Part shown: positions 37,339 through 48,892 of the stretch, piece after piece | Layout of the letters: every line of letters starts with the position of its first letter | How positions within the stretch are numbered: position 1 is the first letter of the stretch | NCBI GenBank assembly: GCA_035610835.1 | Contig: CM069447.1 | Coordinates: 22,307,259-22,371,258 of the forward strand | Reading direction: 5' to 3' | Length of the DNA: 64,000 nucleotides | From: Ophiura sarsii | Lineage: Eukaryota; Echinodermata; Ophiuroidea; Amphilepidida; Ophiuridae | The notes under the pieces: model-generated | The model's input: only the letters and a program-made list of their open reading frames with translations | What the model was told of the DNA's origin: nothing | The model's database searches: none | Program-made: the position numbers and the translations under genes

Positions 37339-37429
37339 TATAGCCCGCTCCTACTTACACAGCATCTCACACGTATATCACTTGGATTAGAACGATCTTG
37401 TTGTATATAATGCACTTATCAATTGCATC

Positions 37430-37920
37430 ACTGGCACCGGGGATAGCGGGGACTAGGGCCGGGACATACAAATTGCCGATGTGACGTCCCACGTACAGTC
37501 ATGTACGGTCCCCGCGGGTGGGGCATTATTTTGAGTACGTCTCCACACAGTCCCAGCCCCATGGTCGGGACAAAGTGTACAATCCCGGCCATCCTTACCC
37601 AGGACAAAGTGTATGCCCCGGCTACTGTGACAGTCTGTGGGTTGCTTAATTTCTTTCTGCAACATAACGGGATGCATTTATAATTATGGGTTCCTTATTA
37701 GGCTTATATTCAGTCAAGCGCATCGCATCCCTAGCATATTTATAGTGACGCCCTGGGTGAACATTTGTGTACCCTTAGGATACGTCCCCATACACGCCCC
37801 GGCTAGCAGGGGGCACAGTTTGTACGTCTACGTACACTTCCCGGCATAGTCGGGCACCGTTTTGTACACTTGTGTACAGTCCCCGCAATGTCCCGGGTCC
37901 TCCTCCATTGAAATAATAAT
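37430..37920. repeat. GC-rich repeat region, partly duplicated at 46500-46610
   Basis: TGCACTTATCAATTGCA, GCGGGACTAGGGC-like and GGGAC(A/G)TACAAATTGC words match the reverse complement of 46510-46606. CCGGGAC and GTGTAC words recur internally. Open frames here are not convincing. Confidence 0.6.
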
Positions 37921-37950
37921 GGCCCCAATACACTGGCCCGAGTATAATTG

Positions 37951-38009
37951 GCCCCCGTGGCGCACTGGTAGAGCGTTTGTCTTGCAACCGAAAGGTTGTG
38001 GGTTCAAGC
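37951..38009 (+). pseudogene. tRNA-derived sequence (SINE-like head or pseudogene)
   Basis: GGCGCACTGGTAGAGCG resembles a box A, and GGTTGTGGGTTCAAG resembles a box B at normal spacing. No closed acceptor stem or sound anticodon stem can be drawn. Probably a tRNA-derived SINE start or relic. Confidence 0.5.
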
Positions 38010-38076
38010 TTTTTGTCCGCGTTTTTGTCGATGAAAAATAAATTCTTCAAAATGTGACTTAAGAGGTTAGGGTTAA

Positions 38077-38425
38077 AGGTAGATGACCCGATCACATTTT
38101 CTTAACACAGAATTATTTCAAACATACAGAGATTTTCATATCATATGAAAGCTCGTATTTTTCTCATCATCATACTGAAATTTGACGGTCTAAATCGGTA
38201 TAATTACGGAGAAATCGATGAAATAACGTCGAATTACCGCGAAGGTAACCACCCATATGGTTTGTGTACTACTTAATGGGTACAGTTCACAGCATCTTGT
38301 GCGTCTAAAATAAGAATCATTAGATTAGAGCTATGCAACTCAAACTTTGGAACACAACTTTTATAAGGATGACCTTTCATTTTGTAGAATAGAAAACTTT
38401 AAGTTGAAAATCGGAACATCTACCT
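38077..38425 (+). mobile_element. TTAA-flanked MITE (family C), both ends present
   Basis: TTAA at 38073-38076 and 38426-38429 enclose ends AGGTAGATGACCCGAT and AATCGGAACATCTACCT. Shares its body with 44417-44668 and 5797-6132. Confidence 0.8.
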
Positions 38426-38741
38426 TTAACGGATTTTTTTTTCTTTTTTTTTTTTCATGTACATGTATGATTTTATTAGTACTTTAGGACAGTAAACCAC
38501 CAGATCTATGGTGATTTTTACAATAGAAATATTTAAGTGATAATCCATTACCGTTTATAAAATCCAACATGTTACGTTGTTACGGTATTTTCCCCGGTAT
38601 TTTCAACACACACAACCCTTGCCTTGTGGGAACACGTGCTCAAACAATTTACCCCAAACATCGATCGATTCCATCATGATCGTAATGGTTGTCGAACGTG
38701 AAGTCAGCGCGGTCCAGGGTACTCAAGTGATTAAGGGGGGG

Positions 38742-39107
38742 TAGGGTCACAAAATTTTGCACGGTCACAACATTTTGCACGGTCACAAAATTTCACACGG
38801 TCACAAAATTATGCACGGTCACAAAATTTCACAGGTCACACAATTTTGCACGGTCACAAAATTTCGCACGGCCACAAAATTTTGCAGTACAAAAAGCACA
38901 ACAGTCAACAATTTGTTGACTTATGTGCTTTTTGTACTGCGAAATTTTCTTTCTTTCCCTTTCTTTTCTTTCTTTCCCCTTTTTTCTTTTCCTTTTTCTT
39001 TTTCCTCCCTTTTTCCTTTCTCTCTCTTTTCTTTCCCTTTCCCCCATATTTCTTGGTGGGTAGGTTTGAATTTCCTGCTGAGCACCTTCCCGGCTGTTAC
39101 GCCACTG
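38742..39107. mobile_element. hAT-like element related to 6835-7380, left end unclear
   Basis: Right end CGGCTGTTACGCCACTG. Contains CAACAATTTGTTGAC and the CTTT-rich polypyrimidine of the 6835 copy. Its 5' side is a short tandem array of CACGGTCACAAAATTT (about eight units, 38757-38885). Confidence 0.75.
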
Positions 39108-41040
39108 GCGGGGACCAATCGCTTGTCGATAGAGTGAAACAATTTGCTGTACAAATGAATGCAGCTCGCCTCTTATAGAAGGCCCGCGTGGATATGTCTC
39201 CATTATTTTACCTAGACCCAATTAGTAGTGGCTTTACTAAGTACTATTACTGTATAGCGAAGCTACACTTACTACACTTGCTACATGTAATAGTAATACT
39301 ACATACACTTTACATGTTACAGTACCTGTCGCGAGTGTTCTTCTTCAGGTTCAGAAAACGTTTCTTTCGCATATTGTGTAAACAGCGGGTTGTCCAGTTG
39401 ATGGACATTATTGTGAGCCCTCCTTTGACGGATTCGAGATAGAAGCAAATTGCATGGCATCGCATAAACTGGGTCGTAATTAGTAGGAGCTGTCTTCACA
39501 CACACACTGAATTAAACGGCGGCCATCATGGATATCCGAGAGTCGGAAACCATGCACTAAATAGCTGGGTAAAATAGTTTATAAAATTAATTATAAATCA
39601 CCTAAGTGGTTAATTAAAATATTATTATAATATTTTAGTAATATGTATTACTTTGTATGACTTTGTATAGTCAGAATCATAGTTGGTATGATATATATTT
39701 CTTATTTTAAATTACGAAATAATGAGATAACATCAACCATACGTTAGAACTACGTTAGAACTGTCATTGAGCAAGGATAATTATATTTAGGATGGGACAA
39801 AGCGTATATACATAGAGTATTCCAGGGTCTACAGTATATGTTGTGAGCGCCCTCTATAGAAGTTGTGGTACAAGAGTATTCGTCGCGATATCGCTGTAAA
39901 TTCGTACAAGTACAACTCAAGTGTTGTACGAATTAGGGCGGAGATTCGCACAACTATTGTATAAAAAGAGACTCCTAGTGTAATTATTGTTGTAATAATT
40001 CGACAGGGGAGGTCCCTGTATTCGTACAACTATTGTAATTGTAGGCCTAAATGTACATTATAACTTGAGAGGGGGTTAGCATCAGGGCCGGGTTTAGTAT
40101 TTTGTAAAAAAAATAGGAGAGTCTCTATATTCGTACAACAAATCATCGTAAGAGTCCCCTCTCATTCATTGTAAGAATAAGAGGGAGTCCCTGTAATTCG
40201 CCTATCTAAGGGACGCACCATTATATTTTCAGGGGGGGGGGGGGGGTAGGAAGTTTTCGGAAAACAAATCCCTCTCTATGCAGGCCCAAAAAAAAATTCC
40301 CCCCTGATGAGTAAAAAAAAAAAAAAAAATCTACCCCCACCCAACTCAATATGAATGAATACATTTAAAAAAAAATCACCCCCGGAACCCAACTTCCTAC
40401 CGCCCCCCTGAAAATGTAATGGTGCGTCCCTAATTGTTAGAGACTGGGGTCCTCTGTCCTGTAAATCGTAAAGCTATTGTTGTAGTGAAGATCAGGGAAC
40501 TATTGTAATATAAGACAAGAGCTGAGGCAGGGGGAAGGGGGAGTCCCTAATACATGTAGGGCGGATATCCCGGTAAAGGGATCCCTCCGCCTCCCCTTTG
40601 ACCTGGGGTGGGGTGGTCAATGGGATATCATGGCCCCTGATTTTTCATATAGTGTAGTGATGGCAACAGGCAAAATGAAATAAAGTGATTGCTTTTCAAT
40701 CAAATATGGTCAAAAGTACACACCAAATCGCACCATATGGGTTCAAAAAACAGCTTTTCACAGGACTCTCTATAAATGTCAAGGGCATGTCATGGACGTA
40801 TGGGAGGCTCAAGAGCCGATCGCGATTGGTGATGTGATCCCTCCTACTTTGCATGTATCGTCTATGGGGAACGCATTGTATATATCCTCCATTATGCGGT
40901 ATCATAAACTAAAAACCAGGCCCCGTGGGGAATTTTCCGAACAATTCCCTGTAAACTTCAATTACTGATTCGAATATAAAAACAGACGACATAGAAAACC
41001 CTTACTGCTTACGGGGCTTACCCGTAAAAATAGGATTTCT
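39108..41040. other. intron 1 stretch, no gene seen
   Basis: Includes recurrent TTCGTACAA words (39890-40140), a G-run at 40230-40246 and A-runs. A fairly symmetric pair, GGGACGCACCATTATATTTTC (40212) and GAAAATGTAATGGTGCGTCCC (40409), marks a small TIR element of about 220 bp. Open frames are not convincing. Confidence 0.4.
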
Positions 41041-41127
41041 ATGGCAGACGATACAAACAGCGCCACCAACAATAGAACATCAGCTTCAGATCAGCAAGTT
41101 GAGTGGCATGTCCTGAGTGTTGTTGCG

Positions 41128-41172
41128 CAAAACCCGGGTTTTGCCCAGTTAGTGACTGTCCAAAACCCGGGA
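41128..41172. repeat. second AAAACCCGGG palindrome site
   Basis: One perfect CAAAACCCGGGTTTTG (41128-41143) and one imperfect copy, CAAAACCCGGGATTC (41160). The flanks GTTGCGC and CTGTC match those of the 17397-17583 cluster. Confidence 0.85.
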
Positions 41173-41994
41173 TTCTCACCACCCGGCTTTTGGATGCAAT
41201 ACCGGTCTGTGTACACAAAACTCATGTCCCTAGGTTTCAGGGGCACTGTACCGCTAATGCCCGAGATAGGGCGCTGTGTACAGTATAACAGTATGTATGT
41301 ATGTATGTAGTATTGTATACTGGTATTCTGGATATTAGCCGGGGATATTATTATTAGGTGTAGGCCTATGAATAGCATAGCATGATTGAGGATAGTTGAG
41401 ATGGAGTAGGGGGGTGGGGGGGGGGGGGGGTGGGGGTGAGGACGGTTTGTGATATACCCTCTTAGAAAAAAGGGTTCTTGGTTGTCATGTATATAAGCTC
41501 TATAGGTAGACCCTCAGTAAAAAAAATATATTTAAAGGTGGTTCTGGAAAAAACTAACCAAAGTTTTCCGAAATGGAATACCTTGATGGGTATGGGATTC
41601 TAGGGCTCTCAGGGGATAGGCCTATGCCTATAGGCTACGTTGGGCTAATATCGGGGCTAATATACGGCCAATAAAAATTTGTTTGATTGTCCTCGTCTGC
41701 CTGACCCTCGTAATCATTCAGACCCAAAAACCTTTTTTTTTCTTCTTTGTTGTTGAAATTTTTGAAAATTTCATTTTTTTACAAATATAGGTTTTCCCGT
41801 TCATTTTAAAACATTTTTTATACAAATTAGTCGTAGCAGCTTCCAAATTAGTCCTAAATATTATTGTCGTGCATTTCTCAACTTCAATTTAGTCTTAGCT
41901 ATGTTCACATTAGTCTTAGCTTTATTTGCTTTAAACATTTTTAAAAAGTGTTTGGTCGATTGGGTGGGGGGGGGGGGGGGGGGGGGGGGGTGGG

Positions 41995-42322
41995 GGTCAA
42001 AAAATTTCGCACAGTCACAAAATTTCGCAGTACAAAAAGCACATCAGTTGACTGTTGTGCTTTTTGTATTTCGAAATTTTCTTTCTTTCTTTCTTTCCCT
42101 TTCTTCTTTTCTTTCTTTCCCCTTTTTTCTCCTTTTCCTTTTTCTTTTTCCTCCCTTTTTCCTTTCTCTCTCTCTTTTCTTTCCCTTTCCCCCTTCTTTT
42201 CCTCTTTTCCCTTCCCCCATTTTTCCTGGTGGGTAGGTTTGAATTTCCTGCTGAGCACCTTCAGGGGGGGGGGGGGGGGACACTGTGCCCCCCCCCCCTG
42301 CCCCCCGGCTGTTACGCCACTG
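41995..42322. mobile_element. hAT-like element related to 6835-7380, 5' truncated
   Basis: Ends CGGCTGTTACGCCACTG and carries the same polypyrimidine tract and GAATTTCCTGCTGAGCACCTT. Its left side is a long G-run (41965-41990) instead of a terminus. Confidence 0.75.
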
Positions 42323-42348
42323 ATTGCATTTAGTCTCTCTCACCTGCC

Positions 42349-42578
42349 GCGCGGTGGCTGCTTGTAAATATCAATTTGGTCTTATTTCAAACAAGTTAAT
42401 TCTTTTATAAAGCAAATTCATCTTGTTGATAAAATGAAATTCTTGGTTTTAAGAAGCTTTCTGGCGCGGTGGCTGCTTGTAAATATCAATTTGGTCTTAT
42501 TTCAAACAAGTTAATTCTTTTATAAAGCAAATTCATCTTGTTGATAAAATGAAATTCTTGGTTTTAAGAAGCTTTCTG
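42349..42578 (+). repeat. perfect 115-bp tandem duplication
   Basis: Two abutting copies starting GCGCGGTGGCTGCTTG and ending GAAGCTTTCTG (42349-42463, 42464-42578), apparently identical base for base. Confidence 0.92.
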
Positions 42579-42884
42579 TTAATAGTTTGGGCAGTGGGCC
42601 TACATCATACACCATTCAGTCTACTGATATCATACAAACTAGACTACAGCTACACATTTCAATTTTTGGGTAATAGACAGAATGGTAGGCGTATTCCGAG
42701 AGGTCATTACAATATGGTTTCAAACCGAGATCGAACAAGGATCATCGATGCCTTTGAGAGTGACAATCTGGACTACTTCCAGGTAGCAGAGACCAGTGGT
42801 TCAATCATGCACAGACGTATCTCCCACGCTGTATTGCAAGAAAACCAATTGATGGATGAAAGACTTGAGTCAACTTTGATATGA
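42549..42884 (+). pseudogene. possible transposase N-terminal helix-turn-helix remnant
   Basis: Residues about 46-95 of this 111-residue frame read RRIPRGHYNMVSNRDRTRII, then DAFESDNLDYFQVAETSG. To me this resembles the N-terminal helix-turn-helix of IS630/Tc1-type DDE transposases. It lies between the arms of the 41678-43940 element. The first residues come from the tandem duplication and are probably not native. No DDE catalytic domain follows, so this is at best a fragment. Confidence 0.35.
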
Positions 42885-44296
42885 TTTGAATATATGAGAA
42901 CAATTCTCTGAAATCAAAAGACAATGCCCAATTCCCGGGGCCCAATTACTATATTGTGACTTTCATTATAAAAGATAAATAAAGACTTATGAAGACAATA
43001 ATGAAAATATGCCTGATAGGTCATGGCATGGTGACCTTCATTAGCAGAAAAATGCCTTGTCTGTATTTGATGTTTTTTTGTAGTGTTATTTTTGTATTTT
43101 GTTAATTTATTGTTGTATGTCATAAAATTAAAATTCCCTATAAACGGGCTGGCAAGAGAAAAAAAATGAATAAAAAAATAAGGGAAACATATGCAGTGAC
43201 ATTTACAATTAAAGTGAAAAGAAGAACATTATAATTTTATTATATCCTGTATCAAATTAGGGTGCCCCTCCCTCCTCAGATCACGAAAACACTCCGGACG
43301 TGAACCAAAAATAGTTTTATGCAGCCATATTATATATATAGAGAGTTGAACGACCGAACGACAAACAGGACTATATAACAAGCATTTCAACATCATTTAG
43401 AACGTGTAGGCCTTAGATAGCGCAATGGTGAAATACATTGAAAACAGATCCAACTTGTACTACAAAAGACCAAATTGCTTTTCACAATTGTCCACTGAAC
43501 GGTTGGTTGGACCAAATCCAACTAGCGTGACGAATAACAGTGATAAGGTGGTTAAAGTGAATAATGATCAGACTAAAGCGATTATTACTAAGACTAAAGT
43601 GAATATAGCTAAGACTAAATTGAAGTTTACAAATGCACGTCAATATTATTTAGGACTAAATTTGTAAGCTGCTATGACTAATTTTTATAAAAAATGTTTT
43701 AAAATGAACGGTAAAACCTATATTAGTCGAAAATCAAAAAATTCCATTTTTTCATTTTCAAGTGTTGAGAAAATAAAAATACTCATCAAAATGTTAACGA
43801 TTTTGTTCCCCGTTTTGGTTACCACAACAAGTACAATCCATTTTACTTTTGGTACCTGAAAAAAGGGCAAGTGAGAAGAAGAAGAAAAAATCCCGACCTA
43901 CCTACCCAACTATTAAAAGTGATCTATGGACAATCAAACACTTTTTCTTTTTTTTGACCCAATGACAACAATATAGTGCTTTCATTTTGTTTTGAATTTA
44001 AAAATCTAAAATAACAGAAGAAAACTCAATAACTGAGAATATAAAGATGTATAAGTGCACATGTGGCAATTCATTTCAAACATTGACTTTGTAACCCCAA
44101 CATGAATTGATATGATTGTTCTCACAAATTACCAAATGGCGCACATTGAAATGTTATAAACCTCATATTCCATTTTCAAAGGGCAATGAAAAAAATCTTA
44201 TGATCTTGATAGATTTACAGTCTGGTTATAATGTCAGACTTCCATGGTACTGTATTCTATGAGGTTTTGACTGGTTGATTTCTTTAACATGTTTAA

Positions 44297-44819
44297 AGGC
44301 ATATTATGTGATCTTTTCTAGGGAGCGGCCCCTCTATTCATGATTTTATTTAGACTAGTTGTCAGTATTCTGACAGTTTTATTTTCACTCTAAAACCATG
44401 ATTTTGAAGTAATTAAAGGTAGATGACCCGATTTTCAACTTGACTTGATGTTTTCTATTTTACATGAAAGGTCCTTAAAATTGTTGCATTCCAAAGTTTG
44501 AGTTGCATAACTCCATAGTTCTTTGTCTATAATTTCCAAATGAAACATTTCTGGCCCCTAATATTTTACAGACATAATGAGAAAAATATGGGGATTCTTC
44601 TGATACCAAAATATCTTGATGTGAAAAAAAAATCATAGCCCCAAAAAAGTGATCGGGTCATACACCTTTTAGAATCGTATCACCCTGTAACTTGGAATGT
44701 ATGTACGATTTATGATTAGAAATGTACGTAAATCTGCAAGAAAATCTGCTTTTAATTTATTTATTTTTGATGTTGAGGGCGTTCCCTGGAAAGATCACAT
44801 AATATACCTTTAAGGGCCC
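44297..44819 (+). mobile_element. TTAA-flanked MITE (family F, GGCATATTATGTGATC ends)
   Basis: TTAA at 44293-44296 and 44820-44823. Ends AGGCATATTATGTGATCTTT and AAAGATCACATAATATACCT. A family C element (44417-44668) is nested inside. Relatives are at 57386-57578 and 61202-61750. Confidence 0.85.
44417..44668 (-). mobile_element. family C MITE nested in family F
   Basis: TTAA precedes AGGTAGATGACCCGATTTTC. The right end, GATCGGGTCATACACCT, is followed by an eroded TTAG. It interrupts the family F body. Confidence 0.8.
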
Positions 44820-44823
44820 CAGA

Positions 44824-45911
44824 AAATCTCATATAGATGTTTAGCAATTATCAATCATGAGTGACTGTGTGTAATAAGGCCAGGAAAAAAAACCACACTG
44901 TTCTACGGGCCTGACCCATTTATTGGAATTTTATACAAGTATATATATTTCTTTTTTTTAGGCAATTTTAAAATATTTGAAAAGTGCGTTAAAAATAACC
45001 AATTTCAATTTATTTTGAGAACGCCACCAACCCCCCTCCACCCCCCTCTCAATATTTTTTTACTGAACCCACTTCACCCCACTCTTAAATTTCTGATACG
45101 GCGGCACATTTTCAAACATATTTTTGAAAAGAAAAAAAAACCACCCGTCCGCCCGACCGACCTTACATGTACCTGAGAGGTTCGTTTGCAGGTAAAACAG
45201 GATTTTTTTTCTCTTCGTGGCCTTATTAGCGTTTTACATGTTGCCAAATGTGACCTGCTCCCACAAAATGAGCGTAAAGTCCAGGCGAAGATGTTACTGA
45301 ATTGAGGCAGCATAGCATATTATTGATTTGCCGTTTAAATTGTTGTTGGTATGGACACATGGTCCCTTCTATTATAGGGGAATTCTAAAATAGCAGTATG
45401 TATTGTTATTTTAAGAGTATTACCAGCCATGCCAGGCTATTTATTTTATAATCCCGCTATAATAAAAGAGCTTGGTCCATACTAACAATAAACGGCAAAA
45501 ATCAATAAAATGATATCCTAGCTCAATCCAGCAACATCTTCGCCACGACTTTACCCTCATTTTGCTAAAAAAAATGGTGCCCTGCCCTGCAGGGACCATA
45601 CACGAATGTACACAGTCAGTCGTTAGCGCGATCACTAATGAGAGAGATGAGCTCTTATCTCGTAGATTCTCGTAGTTCATTCTGTTACATTAGATGCTCG
45701 ATCATTCGGAGATTCAAAATATGTAGGTGTGCTGACATAGTGAATGGATCATGATCGAAATGATAGAACCCAGAACGCTTGACTTAATAGTTGTCTACCT
45801 TTAGCCCATCTTACTGTATATGGGGCAAAGGTTCCAACTCATTTTTGGTCGAATAAATCGATAGTTCACCACTGGCTCATTATCTATTGAACATGACGGT
45901 CGTTTCAATGA
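44824..45911. other. intron 1 stretch, no gene seen
   Basis: No recognised element. Two minus-strand frames (45074-45313, 45441-45680) show no known domain. Confidence 0.35.
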
Positions 45912-45992
45912 GTAGTCATGGCCGAGCGGTTAAGGCTATAGACTATAAATCTATTGGATTCTCCCCGCGCCGGTTCGAATCCTGCCTGACGA
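45912..45992 (+). pseudogene. tRNA-Ser-like gene with AUA anticodon, probable pseudogene
   Basis: GTAGTCATGGCCGAGCGGTT is a typical serine tRNA 5' half. The D stem (GCC/GGC) and the five-pair anticodon stem (ATAGA/TCTAT) close well. The loop is CTATAAA, giving anticodon ATA instead of a serine one such as AGA. A class II variable arm (CTCCCCGCG) and a T arm GCCGG-TTCGAAT-CCTGC with one mismatch follow. The acceptor pairs only at its inner four bases. The serine frame with a tyrosine-type anticodon and a broken acceptor point to a pseudogene. Confidence 0.65.
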
Positions 45993-47103
45993 AATTTTGT
46001 TACAATAAGCGATTTGGTCTGTGTATTGGAAAATGGTGTATATTTTTACTCCGCAAATTTCCATTCATGGATGTAATCGTCTACCTCCAGAGTATATTAC
46101 AGCATTATTTCCAAGATGTTTCACATTTTAATGTCGGGAACCTTATAACCTTTGACGAGTTTACATTTTACAAATGTGTTATTTTTTCTTTGGGAGAAAT
46201 TTGCTATCAAACACGATGATAATATGTGGTAATTGTGCCGGTTTATCGAAAGGCAGAAAATACTGTTATTATATAAGAAATGTATTGTTATATCCATTAT
46301 CCTTTTTATTACCTGGAGTTCATGGGTTTTCTAAACCACAGTTCAAATTTTAGCCCATTAGACAATACCATGACGAAATGAGAAGGGTTTGAAATAAGCC
46401 GCTCCTAAACTAATTAGTATGCACATCCAATTGGAGTGCGTGTCTTCCGCAAGAAATCGTGCATATTTCATTTCACAGAGAACGCTTTTTGTGTGTGCTA
46501 ACGACTGACTGTATGTACAGGGGATATCACATTTGCAATTTGTACGTCCCAGCCCTAGTCCCGCTAGGCCTGGGTCCCCAGGGCTGGGCTTGCAATTGAT
46601 AAGTGCATTATTGAAATGATTTTTTGTTATCATCATAATAATGATATTTGGCCAGATTTTAGTGATTGTTGATTATTCAAAATAAAACGAATAAATTACA
46701 AAAATGCATTTTGCAATCCATTTAAAACTTGCTTTGAGAAACACAACTTAATTTAGCTTTATAGCAAGATACTATTATCATCACATGGTTCATATAATAA
46801 TACTAATAATAGAAATGGCAATTGTTACCAGATATACTCCTACTCCATGTTCAATACAATGATTACAAAACATGGGGATCACCAAAGGATCACTTGTATT
46901 CAAAGACAAATTTAAATGTTAACTGGTAAAGGGTATAGTTGACAATAGGGTAATGCTTTATTGAATGTAGGGTCAAGCCAACATTTGGAAAAGAGATGTG
47001 TTTTTGATCATTACATTTGGAAATGCTTATTTGTGTAGGGATAGGTGAAAGTGAAGATAGTGTTGAAATTCTGTCAAACAAACTTCCTTTCACGGCAACG
47101 TAA

Positions 47104-47506
47104 AGGGGCACTAAGACTAGAGATGTGTTGGAGGCTGCACCCTCAATTATGATAAAAACTGGGATTAGTATATTTTTATAATTGTATTACATGTATGAGC
47201 TTACACCTATAAGGATTAAGAAAAATCAGCCCTCTTTGTACAAGAAAACGTCGATTCAAAAATGCTCGTAGAGCCGCAACAAGCATTTTACATCCAACAG
47301 TATCCCCCTGCAGTATGTGTGATACATAACGCGAACCATATTTGCATAGAGGGCGTTTTTCAATAAATAGCGATGATATTGTTTTAATCAAGTTTTGCTG
47401 TGTTTTTGTTAGAAGAAACAAAAATAATGGCAATTTTTAATGTTCATCTTGAATTCTAAAGTAAATTTTTAAACATTTAAAATTTTCAACACCACTTAAT
47501 GTCCCT
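47104..47506 (-). mobile_element. piggyBac-like MITE (family D), inverted copy
   Basis: Reverse-complement relative of 35613-36024. TTAA is intact at 47507-47510; the other side has decayed to GTAA. Shares TTATGATAAAAACTGGGATT and CACTTAATGTCCCT. Confidence 0.85.
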
Positions 47507-47983
47507 TTAATTTAGCGAATTAGCATTTAGTCAACTTTTTTGCGGCAATTCAATTTCACTAATTTGTATCATCTTTCTCTATATATATTGGCGGCAATTT
47601 AATTTGGCGAATTGGATCTTCTAGCGAAATTAGTTAAATTAAATTGCTAGTGAAATTAAGTTGTTTTACACACAATACAGTACTGTGGAAGTGGTAATTT
47701 TCACGCGATTAAATTTTCACATTTTGCCGATTTTCAGCCATTTTGCTTGTTTTTAAATTCGCCATTTGAAAGTTCATTTAATTTTTGTATGTAGATTTAT
47801 TTATACACAAAATAAATATGTTCGCGTGTTTTTATTTTCGTGGTAGCTGCTTGGCGCGCGAAAAAGTGTGAAAATTAACGCAGAGCGAAAATGTTCACGT
47901 TTACAGACTTATTTAAAACATGTTTTTCTATATTAATAAATGTCAATTTGTGTGACATTTTTCATTTTACTTATATTTTACAG

Positions 47984-48093
47984 ATATAATTCAAGAAGAG
48001 CCCGCTGAATTTGAGAGCAATTTGTGTGCCAGTGCCCAGACTTGTGGAGAGTGTATATCAAGGGACCCCTCCTGTGCCTGGTGTATGCAAGAG
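47984..48093 (+). CDS. ITGB: integrin beta exon 2: PSI domain, first part
   Basis: Acceptor TTATATTTTACAG, donor GTAAGT. With the base carried from exon 1 it reads D-IIQEEPAEFES, then NLCASAQTCGECISRDPSCA and WCMQE. The spacing C-x5-C-x2-C-x6-C-x2-C with the CGECI and CAWC cores is the start of the integrin beta PSI (plexin-semaphorin-integrin) domain. That domain stacks cysteines N-terminally to the hybrid domain. It begins in phase 1 and ends in phase 0. A degenerate second copy follows about 30 bp downstream. Confidence 0.92.
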
Positions 48094-48125
48094 GTAAGTG
48101 GTTCGAATCTTTGTCATATCTACAG

Positions 48126-48828
48126 TGATATTGTCCAAAATAACATTGAAGTGTGTATATGCACAGACTTTGTGGTGAGTGCATTTCAGGGGGTCCTGCA
48201 CTCGGCCGTAATTTAGCAAAACAGCGTAACTCAAAATATTGACTTTTTGAGTTACATGCATTTCTGGGGAAATCGAGGGCGCTCTTTTCATCTGTGAGAG
48301 TCTCAAAAGACCTCGACGCACCGTTTTAAAGATAGCGTAACGTATCTCAGCCTTATTTTGCAACTTTTAGCATTTTAATATGGTAAAACAGCGTTACTCG
48401 AGTTACGTGTTTCAAAATCTATTATTTTTCTTGGCAAAACAGCGTATCTCTAAGTTACGCGTCTTTTCCAAACAACTATTTTGCTACAAGATACGCGGGT
48501 TTGGCGAAAAAATAGTAACCAAAGAATTACACGTAACTTGAGTTACGCTGTTTTGCAAGATTAACTCTGCGTATAATTAGATGTCGGATTGGCAAACCCG
48601 CGTATCTGGACAAAATCAGCTGTATCTTTAGTAAAAATAGTTTACTTTACATAAGTTTTTAAAAATTAAAAAAATTAAACATAATGCACGTTTCCATTTT
48701 TAAATCAATTTCCTCTGTAAATAATAGAGAAAATGCAAACACTAAACTTTAAAGTGCTCATATCTCAAAAACGTCATTTTCGAGTTACGCTGTTTTGCCA
48801 TATTACGGCCGCACTGTCCCTGCAAGAG
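48126..48828 (+). pseudogene. decayed tandem copy of integrin exon 2, split by a transposon
   Basis: CATATCTACAG (an acceptor-like end) is followed by sequence aligning with exon 2. TGTGTATATGCACAGACTT matches TGTGCCAGTGCCCAGACTT, then GTGAGTGCATTTCAGGG, and after the inserted element CCCTGCAAGAGGTGGGTGG matches the exon end and donor. A 1-bp insertion in the ACTTTGTGG region shifts the frame and the donor reads GTGGGT. The element at 48203-48811 interrupts it. An exon duplication relic, not a usable exon. Confidence 0.75.
48203..48811. mobile_element. 4-bp-TSD element with internal CAGCGTAACTC repeats
   Basis: Ends CGGCCGTAATTTAGCAAAAC and the complement TTGCCATATTACGGCCG, flanked by CACT on both sides (48199-48202, 48812-48815). 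AAAACAGCGTAACTC-type words recur near 48218, 48386, 48434, 48540 (inverted) and 48781 (inverted). No coding content. Confidence 0.82.
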
Positions 48829-48892
48829 GTGGGTGGTTCAAATCTATAATAATGTACATAACCCCCTTATTTAGGTTGGGTGCATAGTTTTA

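Larger units (their letters stand above)
41678..43940. mobile_element. large TIR transposon, about 2.3 kb, with decayed transposase-like frame
   Basis: Arms at about 41750-41925 and 43580-43765 are reverse complements. Shared words are ATTTAGTCCTAAATA, TTCATTTTAAAACATTTTTT and CAATTTAGTCTTAGCTA. An outermost match, GTTTGATTGTCC, lies at 41678 and about 43940. It holds a hAT-like insertion (about 41995-42322), a 115-bp tandem duplication and the frame at 42549-42884. Confidence 0.6.

Noticed and set aside
41041..41310. Open frame starting MADDTNSATNNRTSASD that looks like a gene start
   Set aside because: The second half is the AAAACCCGGG palindrome repeat and there is no splice donor or homology; not supportable as a gene.
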